This document shows, piece after piece, positions 39,794 to 48,975 of a stretch of 61,271 nt of DNA. The position numbers and the translations under genes were made by a program. Within the stretch, counting starts at the first letter, position 1. Every line of letters begins with the position of its first letter. The notes below the pieces were generated by a model. It was not told the DNA's origin. It did no database searches and saw only the letters and a program-made list of their open reading frames with translations. Origin of the DNA: a virus; the IMG/VR virus record IMGVR_UViG_3300020204_000070, positions 1 through 61,271 of that record; one strand, 5' to 3'.

Positions 39794-42700
39794 TGCCTAC
39801 CATATACCCATCAGCTCCTTATTTTGACGATTACGATTCTACTAAACAATTTTATAGAATTTTGTTTAGACCTGGGCGTGCGGTACAAGCAAGAGAACTA
39901 ACCCAACTACAAACTTTAATCCAAGGTCAAATAGAAAGATTTGGAAAAGGAATTTATAAAGAAGGATCTTTTGTAACTCCATCTGAATTAATTTTTGATA
40001 AAAGATATGCTTTTGTAAAACTTCAAACAACTCATGCATCCGTAAATGCTGATGATGTAATAGGAAATTTGTTAGATCAAGTAATTGTAGGACAAAATAA
40101 TGGCGTAAAAGCTACTGTTGTAAATTTCACGACTTCCACACTCACAGATCCTCCTACCCTATTTGTAAAATATTTAAATTCAGGAAATGCTGGAGTATCT
40201 AAGACTTTTGCTAACAATGAAATTATTGTTAACGAGGATGGAGATATAAGTGTTAGATCTGCAACTTCATCTGCTACAGGCAATGGAACAGCCTTTTCTG
40301 TAGGTGAAGGTTCAATATTTGTAAAAGGTGTGTTTGTAACTGTAAATTCTCAAACAAAAATTTTAGAAAAATATTCAGAAGTTTCTAATTCTATTATTGG
40401 ACTTACTATTACAGAGAGCATTGTTACTTCTGAAAATGATTCAAGTTTATTTGATCCAGCTATAGATACCTACAATTACTTTGCACCTGGTTCAGATAGA
40501 TATAAAATTGATTTATCTGTTTCTACAAGAAACTTTACTCCTCAAACCATTGATGATCCTAATTTTATTGAACTTTGTAGAATTGAAAATGGTACAATCA
40601 TTGCTCTTAACAATGATCCTCAATTTAGTATTCTGGGAGACACACTTGCAAGAAGAACGTATGATGAATCTGGGGATTACGTCGTAAAACCTTTCGAAAT
40701 AAAACTTATTCAACATTTAAGAACTAGCCCAAATGCTAATTTATCTTTTAGCTCTGTAGATGGGGTATTTACCTCCGACCAGGGAGGAAATGATAATTTA
40801 TTTGTTAATGTACTTTCTGCTGGTAAAGCATATATTAAAGGTTATGAGATAGATTCTCTCAAAACAAGCTATATAAACTCAGAAAAAGCTAGAGATTTTA
40901 TTTCTGTAAATAATTCTCCTATTGCTACTCCGATAGGAAATTATGTTTATGTTAGCAATGTTTTCTCCGCACCAACCCTGGATACTATTGCTAATGTAAG
41001 TATATATGATAGATACACTGAAGCAGATGGTGCTCCAAGTGGCAGTTTAATAGGAACTGCTCGAGCTCGTGGACTTGAATACTATTCCGGAACAGTGGGT
41101 ACTGGTAGTGCCGTTTATAAACTTTACCTATTTGATGTACGGACTAATGAAGGTAAAACTTTTGTAGATAGTGCAAAGCAGATTTATTTTGACAATCAAG
41201 TAAATCCCGATTTTACAGCCAATATAGTATCAGTTAAAACATATCTTTCTGGTACAATAAATTTTACTACAGCTAATACAGATGTTTTTGGTGTAGGTTC
41301 TTTATTTTCTACAGAATTAAAAGTTGGAGATTATATAGATGCAGATACAGGCAACTCATCTGTCAGATTACAAGTATCTTCTATACTTAATAACAATTTT
41401 TTAAATGTAACTGGAGCTCCATCAGCCGCTAAAAACGGAGTAAAGTACACTATTGAAAAATCTAGAATAGAAGAAACTAAAAAAAATACTTACATATTTA
41501 AATTGCCTCAGGATGTAATTAAAGCTCTTGATCCAACTAGCTCTGAAACAATTTATAATGTTCAGAGACAAGTCGAGAGAACATTAGCATCTGGTCAAGT
41601 AACTTTGATTGCTGGAACCGATGAAGTATTTGCTCCTATCAGTTCAACAAATTATTCTATAATAGTTTCACAAAATTCTACTTCAGGACCTACCCCAGGA
41701 ACTTACATAGATCCCAACACACCCGGTTTGCTCACAAGAGGGGGTACTCCGACGGGTAAAACTTTAATAGTTAATGCAACAACTGCAGGTTCGGGAGTTG
41801 GATTAAATGCTGGCCAAATCATTCAAATTATTGCTAATGTACAAAAATCTAATTCTGCTGCAGTAAGAAAAAATAAGACCTTGTTTTCTGACTACGAAGA
41901 ATTTTTTGAGGATCAAGAAGATGCTACTCAATCCACAATATCATTAGGTCAAGCTGATGTTATTTTATTGAAAGAAGTTAGTATGTCAAAAACTGCTTTT
42001 GGAACATCCTATTCTTCGAGTGGCGCAGTAGACATAACTGACAGATTTATTTTAGATAATGGCCAACGATCTACCTATTACGACGTTGGTAAATTAAAAC
42101 TTAAAACTAATGCCTCTAAACCTAGTGGACCAATAAGAGTAAAATATGATTATTTTGAACACGGTATTGGAGATTTCTTTTCTGTAGAATCTTATAGTGG
42201 AATAAATTATAAGGATATACCAACTTTTACTGACGGAAAAACTACTTATCAGTTAAGGGATTGTTTAGATTTTAGACCTAGAATAAGTGATTCAGGGGTA
42301 GATTTTATTTCCTCTGGTTCAAGTGCTTCAGAATTTATTACTCAACAAAACGATTTTACTACTGATTATCAATACTACTTACCTAGAACTGATAAATTAG
42401 TTGTAGATAAAGATGGTACGTTTTCGGTAATAAAGGGTATCAGCTCTTTAAATCCACAAGAGCCTAACATACTCGATGATAGTGTGGCTTTATATGTACT
42501 TAAACAAAAACCCTATGTTTTTGATTTATATAAAGATATTGAAATTTTAAGTGTAAACAACAAACGCTATACTATGCGTGATATTGGTAGAATAGAAAAT
42601 AGACTAAAAAATTTAGAATACTATACATCGTTAAATTTACTTGAAATTGATGCTGAAAAATTTCAGATTAAGGATTCAGATGGATTTAATAGATTTAAAA

Positions 42701-44340
42701 ATGGTTTTATTGTAGATTCTTTTTCCGGACACGGAATAGGAGATACATTAAATCCAGACTATGGTGCAGCTATTGATATGAATAAGCAAGAGCTAAGACC
42801 TCTATGTGAATTTCAAAGACTTCCATTGCTGGAAGTAAATACAACCAATGCTCAAAGAACATCAAATAATTATAGCTTGGTTGGTGATTTTTTTACTCTT
42901 CCTTACACCGAAGTAGCTTTTGCTTCTAACGATAAAGCAAGTAAAGCTATAAACATTAATCCTTTCAATACTGGAATATATACTGGTACTATGACCTTGT
43001 TTCCTGCCTCAGATTCGTGGTTTGAACAAAAAAGGCTTCCAGATGTATTAACAAACCTAGAAGGTAACTATAATTCTTTGGTAGCTGAATCCCAAGCTAA
43101 AGGTACATTTGGTACTGTTTGGGGTGCTTGGAAAGATTTCCATTTTGGTGTTGACGGAACTGTATTAACTCAAAAAAGAGAAGGTTTAGAATATACTGTT
43201 AGAGAAAGAATTGATACAGTAACTAAAAATGACGTTGTTAAGTCAACATCTGTACTACCAAAAATGAGGGATGTGGTAATATCAATAAGGTGTGAAGGTA
43301 TGAAACCAAACACACTAGTCAATGTTTTTTTTAATAGTTATCCTGTCAATCCTTACTGCAATTTAGATTTATCCGAAAGGGCAAATGTTCTTTATCCAAA
43401 TTTAGATGTATATGCACAGGGTAGAAACAACTTAGTTACTGACGAAACAGGCAAAATATTAATTAAGTTTAATTATACTACTGATGTTTTTCAATTTAAT
43501 ACTGGTAATTATACAATAAAAGTAACTGACTCTAGTTCTAACGATCCTGAAGACACGGAAACATTTGCTGAAGCTGTATTTTCTAGTTCTGGTGAGCTTA
43601 GAAATATAGTAAACGAGGTTACCTCTACAAGAAATGCTGTCTTAGACTCTAAATCTGTTTCCGAACAAAGACCAGTTGCAGCACCTAATCCATCAAAACC
43701 TCCTCCTCTCTTTTTTGTAGATTATTTGTATAGATACACTTTAGGAAGAGAGCCCGATAGAGAAGGTTATGCTTATTGGTCTTCACAGTTTAGAACATTA
43801 GGTTTAACAAATGCAGTTCTTAATGGAGCAGTTTGTTCTGCTGAATTAATTCTTAACGCAAAAGCTAACCCTAGCACTTTTACTGTTGGCTTTAATTTTG
43901 GAGAAGGTCCTAGTAAGGATAATTTCGGAGTAAGAGTTCCTCTGACGTTTAATTCTAATGCGAGAATAGTTTGGGACGCAGTTTTATTTTTTGCTGGAGT
44001 TGCGCTTCATAATGTATTGCGTAATATAGAACATCCAACTGACGATCTAAATTTAGTTAGAACTAGGCCGGGTTTTGATTACTTATGTTTTCATTACTAT
44101 ATTTCAGTAAAGGCAACGTTGCCTAGAAACGTCGCTGGCCATCCCGCTTCTGGGTGGACAGACGAACAAATTAGATTAGAAGCTTCTAAAGGTGTTGCTA
44201 CTGCTGTAACCGTTGCTTTATGCAATCCCTTGGATGGATTTGATTGGAAACAGGATGCGTTAAATGCTAAGGCTAACGGAATAGACCCTGCTGCTTATTG
44301 GATAAGTCCTACTAATTGGAGCACAGGCTCTCGGAAATAG
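39793..44340 (+). CDS. Large DUF4815-type baseplate/tail protein with DUF4214 domain
   Basis: 1515 residues. The N-terminus DSTKQFYRILFRPGRAVQAR followed by ELTQLQTLIQGQIERFGKGI is the DUF4815 signature of T4-like cyanophage structural proteins. RDIGRIENRLKNLEYYTSLN is another landmark near residue 930. Residues about 1310-1365 (FFVDYLYRYTLGREPDREGY-AYW) look like DUF4214, a repeat found in cell-surface proteins. In relatives the protein continues into the region coded here by the next gene, so the gene seems to have been split. Role: outer baseplate or fibre base, by inference. Confidence 0.7.
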   Translation: MPTIYPSAPYFDDYDSTKQFYRILFRPGRAVQARELTQLQTLIQGQIERFGKGIYKEGSFVTPSELIFDKRYAFVKLQTTHASVNADDVIGNLLDQVIVGQNNGVKATVVNFTTSTLTDPPTLFVKYLNSGNAGVSKTFANNEIIVNEDGDISVRSATSSATGNGTAFSVGEGSIFVKGVFVTVNSQTKILEKYSEVSNSIIGLTITESIVTSENDSSLFDPAIDTYNYFAPGSDRYKIDLSVSTRNFTPQTIDDPNFIELCRIENGTIIALNNDPQFSILGDTLARRTYDESGDYVVKPFEIKLIQHLRTSPNANLSFSSVDGVFTSDQGGNDNLFVNVLSAGKAYIKGYEIDSLKTSYINSEKARDFISVNNSPIATPIGNYVYVSNVFSAPTLDTIANVSIYDRYTEADGAPSGSLIGTARARGLEYYSGTVGTGSAVYKLYLFDVRTNEGKTFVDSAKQIYFDNQVNPDFTANIVSVKTYLSGTINFTTANTDVFGVGSLFSTELKVGDYIDADTGNSSVRLQVSSILNNNFLNVTGAPSAAKNGVKYTIEKSRIEETKKNTYIFKLPQDVIKALDPTSSETIYNVQRQVERTLASGQVTLIAGTDEVFAPISSTNYSIIVSQNSTSGPTPGTYIDPNTPGLLTRGGTPTGKTLIVNATTAGSGVGLNAGQIIQIIANVQKSNSAAVRKNKTLFSDYEEFFEDQEDATQSTISLGQADVILLKEVSMSKTAFGTSYSSSGAVDITDRFILDNGQRSTYYDVGKLKLKTNASKPSGPIRVKYDYFEHGIGDFFSVESYSGINYKDIPTFTDGKTTYQLRDCLDFRPRISDSGVDFISSGSSASEFITQQNDFTTDYQYYLPRTDKLVVDKDGTFSVIKGISSLNPQEPNILDDSVALYVLKQKPYVFDLYKDIEILSVNNKRYTMRDIGRIENRLKNLEYYTSLNLLEIDAEKFQIKDSDGFNRFKNGFIVDSFSGHGIGDTLNPDYGAAIDMNKQELRPLCEFQRLPLLEVNTTNAQRTSNNYSLVGDFFTLPYTEVAFASNDKASKAININPFNTGIYTGTMTLFPASDSWFEQKRLPDVLTNLEGNYNSLVAESQAKGTFGTVWGAWKDFHFGVDGTVLTQKREGLEYTVRERIDTVTKNDVVKSTSVLPKMRDVVISIRCEGMKPNTLVNVFFNSYPVNPYCNLDLSERANVLYPNLDVYAQGRNNLVTDETGKILIKFNYTTDVFQFNTGNYTIKVTDSSSNDPEDTETFAEAVFSSSGELRNIVNEVTSTRNAVLDSKSVSEQRPVAAPNPSKPPPLFFVDYLYRYTLGREPDREGYAYWSSQFRTLGLTNAVLNGAVCSAELILNAKANPSTFTVGFNFGEGPSKDNFGVRVPLTFNSNARIVWDAVLFFAGVALHNVLRNIEHPTDDLNLVRTRPGFDYLCFHYYISVKATLPRNVAGHPASGWTDEQIRLEASKGVATAVTVALCNPLDGFDWKQDALNAKANGIDPAAYWISPTNWSTGSRK

Positions 44341-44353
44341 ATAAAAGGTTAAA

Positions 44354-46180
44354 ATGGCAACTCCTACTTACAGCGTAATTGATCCTATAGCACAATCCTT
44401 CTTTATTGATAAACCGTGCGTTGTCACAAAAATGGATTTGTTTTTTAAATCAAAAGACAATTTTATTCCAGTTACTGTGCAGTTTAGAAAAAATCAACTA
44501 GGGGTACCTGGTCCATACATTATTCCTTTGTCCACTAAATTACTTTCTCCCAGTTCTGTATTAGTTTCTAGTAATGCAAATGTAGCAACTACTGTAAACT
44601 TTACTTCACCGATATTTTTAGATACTGGGGAATACTCAATTACATTAGGAACTACCTCTAAAAAATATTCTGTCTGGATCTCTGAATTAAACTCCACAGA
44701 TATAATTTCAGGTAAAAATATTACAGAACAACCTTATATTGGAAATTTGTTTAAAGGACAAAACATAACATCGTATACTCCTGTATTAACCCAAGATTTA
44801 AAATTTATACTTTACAGAGCATCTTACAATACAAGTGTGGTTGGATTTATAGATTTTAAAGTACCTGGCTATCACAACACCACTAAGCTACTTGAAAATG
44901 ATCCGTTAGAATTGTTTCCTAATAGTTCAATTATGAGAATTCATCACAAGGATCACCCATTCACGAATCAATCATATGTAAGGTTATTAGGTATAGCAAA
45001 TGCTTTTCCATTTGGAAATGTTTTAAGTCCAACCATTTTTGGTGGTATAACATCAACGTCTATTGAGGGAAGGCATTTTGTTGTAAGTAACGTTAGGTCT
45101 GACTCTTATACCGTAAATCTTTCTGAATCCTCAACTGTTACTTCAGCATTTAGATTTGGTGGTCCTGCTATCGTAGTAGATAGTGATTTAAGATTTGATA
45201 CTATCTACCCAAAAATACCACATATTAAACAATCTGGGAATATTTCAAGCTCATTTAAAGCTGCTTCTTTATCATATACTTTAGATTCGTCGTTTAAAAC
45301 TTTAGCTGACGACGATAATGAGTTGGATTACACAAGAATAATTGCTAGCAATGTAAACACTACTTTTAGACTTTCTAACGCAACTCCGTTTGTATATAGG
45401 ATAAACTTTTCTTCCAATAACACCCTCACATCTCCTCTAATAGATAAATCTCAAATTGCCGTTGTATTGGTTAATAATAAAATTAACTCTCCAAATATTA
45501 TCACAGAAAATTTAAGATACGACAGAGCAAACGTAGCTGTTTTGTCAAAAGCTAATATATACGTGTTAAATGGAAATGTAGCTTTAATATCCTATGCGTC
45601 TGCAAATGTGAGCGAGATAAACAATGCTAAAAGTATTTTAAACGGTACTGATTTAGTTATTACAGGCTTAAATCCAAACAACGGTCAGTACAGAGTATTA
45701 GAAGTTTTAAACGGTGGTGCAAATATTAAAGTTCTAAAATTAGCTAATTCTATTTCAGTAGTTACTGATGCTAATATACAAAACAACCATACTATTGTAA
45801 ACGCTTCTCAATTTGTATATGAGGAAGCTGCTACTGGTGGAAGTGCAATTTCAAAATACATAACTAAAAAAATAGATTTTGTAAATCCTTCAACCTCTAT
45901 CAATATTAGAGCAGATGTTTCTCAGCCAACAGATACAGAAGTATTGTTTTATTTTAAAACTAAATTAATTGGTGAAGCCGAAAGTTTTGATGTTAAAGAG
46001 TTTACCCAAGTAGAAAATGTTACAATTGCACCTTCACTTGATGGTAAATTTATTGAAGTTGAAAAACAAATAGATGCATTAGAGCCTTTTGATTCTTTAA
46101 TAATTAAAATTGTATTTAAATCATCGCTCACTTATAAAGTTCCTAAAGTAAAAAATTTAAGGGTTATAGCTTTAGAATGA
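44354..46180 (+). CDS. Tail/baseplate protein resembling the C-terminal part of DUF4815 proteins
   Basis: 608 residues. The opening DPIAQSFFIDKPCVVTKMDL, FFKSKDNFIPVTVQFR and KKYSVWISELNSTDIISGK, then PVLTQDLKFILYRASY is a module I remember from within single-chain structural proteins of T4-like cyanophages. Here it has its own ATG with an AAAGG site, 13 bases after the previous stop. It overlaps the next gene by 4 bases (ATGA). Confidence 0.6.
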   Translation: MATPTYSVIDPIAQSFFIDKPCVVTKMDLFFKSKDNFIPVTVQFRKNQLGVPGPYIIPLSTKLLSPSSVLVSSNANVATTVNFTSPIFLDTGEYSITLGTTSKKYSVWISELNSTDIISGKNITEQPYIGNLFKGQNITSYTPVLTQDLKFILYRASYNTSVVGFIDFKVPGYHNTTKLLENDPLELFPNSSIMRIHHKDHPFTNQSYVRLLGIANAFPFGNVLSPTIFGGITSTSIEGRHFVVSNVRSDSYTVNLSESSTVTSAFRFGGPAIVVDSDLRFDTIYPKIPHIKQSGNISSSFKAASLSYTLDSSFKTLADDDNELDYTRIIASNVNTTFRLSNATPFVYRINFSSNNTLTSPLIDKSQIAVVLVNNKINSPNIITENLRYDRANVAVLSKANIYVLNGNVALISYASANVSEINNAKSILNGTDLVITGLNPNNGQYRVLEVLNGGANIKVLKLANSISVVTDANIQNNHTIVNASQFVYEEAATGGSAISKYITKKIDFVNPSTSINIRADVSQPTDTEVLFYFKTKLIGEAESFDVKEFTQVENVTIAPSLDGKFIEVEKQIDALEPFDSLIIKIVFKSSLTYKVPKVKNLRVIALE

Positions 46181-46392
46181 ATAAATTAAAAGTAAAAGAT
46201 TATCCTGGATTAGTAAGAGACTCTTCGTCGAAAGCTATTATAAATGTTGATCAATCGGCTTATTTAAAGTATAAAAATGAAAGAAATGTTCAACAAAAAA
46301 TTTCTAATATGAGTACAGAAATTAATAATTTAAAACAATCTATGAATGAAATTAAAGATTTAATTTCTCAAATTTTACAGAGAACTAATTAA
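46177..46392 (+). CDS. Small coiled-coil tail-associated protein, 71 aa
   Basis: The first 35 residues (VKDYPGLVRDSSSKAIINVD) are a pattern found in small proteins of T4-like aquatic phages near fibre genes. The second half is a coiled coil (ISNMSTEINNLKQSMNEIKD). It overlaps its upstream neighbour by ATGA and may serve as an assembly helper or trimeric linker. Function unknown. Confidence 0.6.
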   Translation: MNKLKVKDYPGLVRDSSSKAIINVDQSAYLKYKNERNVQQKISNMSTEINNLKQSMNEIKDLISQILQRTN

Positions 46393-48549
46393 ATGCCATC
46401 AATTATTTTAAGACAATCTAGCGTTATTAGTGATCCTTTAGCAACAATTAAAGGTTCTCCATTACTTAATTCTGAAATAGATAACAATTTTGCTAATATT
46501 AATATATCTATTGGAAATTTGAACAACTTATCTACTCTTGGTAAATCAAATATAGTTATTTCAATAAACGAAGTAAGTTCTAATATAGGACTGTTATCAG
46601 ATTTAATAACATCTAATACTGGTAATTTAGTTTTTGCTATTAATGAAATAAAACAGAATGTAAATACTTCAATAGTTGTTGAAGCTTCAAGACTAGTGGA
46701 CAATTCTATAACTTCCGCTAAGCTAGCACCCGATAGTATAATTTCAGAAAAAATTGCTGATTCCAACATTACAACATCTAAATTAGCAGATGATAGTATT
46801 ACAACATCTAAATTAGCAGATAGTAGTATTACAACATCTAAATTAGCAGATGATAGTATTACAACATCTAAAATTGTAAACAATTCTGTAACTACAGCTA
46901 AAATAGCCAGCACCGGTGTAGTGGCTGCCTTGTATGGAAATGCAACTAGAATTCCTCAAATTACTGTTGGATCAGACGGAAGAATCACTTCATTATCTAA
47001 TGTTGAAATTAGCGGAGCAGGATTTACCAATTTAAATGCAGATAGCATTACTTCAGGTACATTAGTAGCTGAAAGAGGAGGTACAGCACAAAGCAGCTGG
47101 ACTACTGGACAAATGCTTTATGCGTCTGGTATTAACACATTAGCCAAATTAGCTATTGGAACGAGTGGACAAATACTATCCGTATCTGCTGGAGGAATTC
47201 CGGCTTGGATTAATGACACAGCTGGGGTTTCTTCTGTTGATTTATCTGGTGGTACTACAGGACTTTTAGTGACAGGGGGACCTATTCTTTCTTCTGGAAC
47301 AATGACTTTAAGTGGAACTTTAGCTGTTGCTAACGGTGGTACGGGCTCAACATCAACTACTTACTGCAGTTTAACAACAAATGTCTCTGGAACACTTCCT
47401 ATTGTTAACGGTGGTACAGGCACTTCATCAACTGCTTACTGTAGTTTAACTACAAACGTTAGTGGCACTTTACCCGCAATCAGAGGTGGAACTGGGTTTG
47501 ATCAGTATACGGCAGGTCAAATATTGTATGCATCGAGTACTACAGCCCTTACAAGATTAGGAATTGGAACAGAAGGTCATTTCTTAAAAGTAGTTGGTGG
47601 AGTGCCTCAATGGGCTCCAGTAACTGGCACAGGTATCACTAGTCTTGGAGTATTAAATCAAGGTAGTTCTTTAGGATTAACAATACAATCTGATGTTGGA
47701 AGTACTATCACTAGCACAGGCACTCTCTCTCTAAGCTTGAATCAAGCGACGTTTAGGAGCCAGCTAGGTCTAGGTTCAATGGCAACCCAAGACACTTCAA
47801 TATTAAATTCGTATGCAACAACCTCTGCTTTATCTAGTTATGCACCAGCTTCTGCGTTAAGTAGTTATGCTTCTTTAGGTAATAATAATGCATTTAATGG
47901 AACAAATACATTTAATGGTGCAGGAAATTATTACAGTGACCATCGGTTTTATGGAAAAATAAGAACTAGTACTGGATTCGGTAGTACCTTCTCGAGTGGT
48001 GCGCCCAATCCCAGTGATTATTGGAATGCTTTTTTTCAGTCACAAGTAGCTCACCCAGCAGTCGCTGTTTATGCGCCTGGGGCGGGTTCTGTAGGTGTCG
48101 CTATTGGATGCGATACTTTTAATCTTGGACAATTAAATTATGAAGTCTATTATTACGGTACGCCAAACGCACCAGGTAATAACATAGGTGGTGTATTTAG
48201 TAGTACAGGAAATTCAGTAAATTTTGCTACTACTTCTGACTATAGACTTAAAACTGATATTGTTACGTTAACAGGAGCAATAGCTCGAATTAAACAATTA
48301 AATCCTGTTAAATTTAAATGGAAAAGCAATTTAGAATTTGGCTATCAAGATGGATTTTTAGCTCACGAAGTTGAACCTGTTGTTCCAGAAGCAATTACTG
48401 GAGAAAAAGACGCTGTTGATGATAAAGGAAATATTAGGGCGCAACAGATGGACGCATCTTATTTAATTCCTCTTTTAACAGCCTCTCTCAAAGAAGCTAT
48501 TGCACGTATCGAAACCTTGGAAGCTCAAGTAGCTAGTTTACAAGGATAA
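46393..48549 (+). CDS. Tail fibre with C-terminal S74 intramolecular chaperone
   Basis: 718 residues. Residues about 115-165 contain tandem 10-residue repeats (ITTSKLADDS). A low-complexity beta shaft with NGGTG motifs follows (VANGGTGSTSTTYCSLTTN, twice). The C-terminal 105 residues (SDYRLKTDIVTLTGAIARIK, FLAHEVEPVVPEAIT, IPLLTASLKEAIARIETLEA) are the peptidase S74 chaperone that trimerises the fibre and cuts itself off. It is followed by a strong terminator, so it ends the baseplate operon. Confidence 0.85.
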   Translation: MPSIILRQSSVISDPLATIKGSPLLNSEIDNNFANINISIGNLNNLSTLGKSNIVISINEVSSNIGLLSDLITSNTGNLVFAINEIKQNVNTSIVVEASRLVDNSITSAKLAPDSIISEKIADSNITTSKLADDSITTSKLADSSITTSKLADDSITTSKIVNNSVTTAKIASTGVVAALYGNATRIPQITVGSDGRITSLSNVEISGAGFTNLNADSITSGTLVAERGGTAQSSWTTGQMLYASGINTLAKLAIGTSGQILSVSAGGIPAWINDTAGVSSVDLSGGTTGLLVTGGPILSSGTMTLSGTLAVANGGTGSTSTTYCSLTTNVSGTLPIVNGGTGTSSTAYCSLTTNVSGTLPAIRGGTGFDQYTAGQILYASSTTALTRLGIGTEGHFLKVVGGVPQWAPVTGTGITSLGVLNQGSSLGLTIQSDVGSTITSTGTLSLSLNQATFRSQLGLGSMATQDTSILNSYATTSALSSYAPASALSSYASLGNNNAFNGTNTFNGAGNYYSDHRFYGKIRTSTGFGSTFSSGAPNPSDYWNAFFQSQVAHPAVAVYAPGAGSVGVAIGCDTFNLGQLNYEVYYYGTPNAPGNNIGGVFSSTGNSVNFATTSDYRLKTDIVTLTGAIARIKQLNPVKFKWKSNLEFGYQDGFLAHEVEPVVPEAITGEKDAVDDKGNIRAQQMDASYLIPLLTASLKEAIARIETLEAQVASLQG
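46768..46872 (+). repeat. Tandem 30-bp repeat in a fibre gene
   Basis: Three full copies (46768-46797, 46798-46827, 46828-46857) and a half copy. The unit starts ATTACAACATCTAAATTAGC and codes ITTSKLADDS or ITTSKLADSS. Near-identity at DNA level suggests recent expansion or continued recombination. Confidence 0.85.
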
Positions 48550-48572
48550 TAAAATATCCCACTAAGTTTTTT

Positions 48573-48608
48573 AAAAAAGGGCCTAGAAGGCCCTTTTTTG
48601 TTTTTTTT
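48573..48608. terminator. Intrinsic terminator after the baseplate/fibre operon
   Basis: AAAAAAGGGCCT (48573-48584), loop AGA, AGGCCCTTTTTT (48588-48599): a perfect 12-bp stem, then G and a further T8 run. The A-run at left makes it work in both directions. It separates the S74 fibre from the late promoter of the giant fibre operon. Confidence 0.9.
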
Positions 48609-48614
48609 CATAAG

Positions 48615-48623
48615 ATAAATATA
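48615..48623 (+). promoter_or_regulatory. Late-type promoter box ATAAATATA for the giant fibre operon
   Basis: ATAAATATA ends 22 bases before ATG 48646, immediately after the terminator. AAGGAAA lies between as ribosome site. No -35 hexamer is visible, as expected for T4-type late promoters. Confidence 0.65.
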
Positions 48624-48645
48624 AGGATTTTACAAGGAAATCCAA

Positions 48646-48975
48646 ATGGCCGTTACCTCAAATTTATTAATTGAGCAGGGCGCTACCTTTGCTATAACCA
48701 TTAATTACAATGATGATCTTGGTAATCCCAATGATCTTACTTCCTATACAGCGCAGTCAAAAATGCGCAGATCATTTTATTCTGCCAATTCAACCGCACT
48801 AACAGCCAGTATCACCAACCCTGCAAATGGAGAGATTGTTCTTTCCATGACAGCAGCAAACACTGCAAATTTAAGACCAGGTCGTTATGTATATGATCTG
48901 GAAGTATCAAATGCCTCTCAAACTTTAAGAGTAATTGAGGGAATTATTACTGTACTTCCAGAGGTTACAAGATAA
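48646..48975 (+). CDS. Small beta-sandwich structural protein, 109 aa
   Basis: LLIEQGATFAITINYNDDLG, then LTSYTAQSKMRRSFYS and GRYVYDLEVSNASQTLRVIE are the pattern of small phage structural proteins with an Ig- or BppU-like beta-sandwich. It is the first gene of the fibre operon and could link fibres to the baseplate. It is followed directly by the 1895-residue fibre gene. Confidence 0.6.
   Translation: MAVTSNLLIEQGATFAITINYNDDLGNPNDLTSYTAQSKMRRSFYSANSTALTASITNPANGEIVLSMTAANTANLRPGRYVYDLEVSNASQTLRVIEGIITVLPEVTR

Noticed and set aside
46389-46913. Long minus-strand frame opposite the S74 fibre start
   Set aside because: It is the shadow of the tandem repeats in the fibre gene, with repetitive hydrophobic content and no ribosome site.
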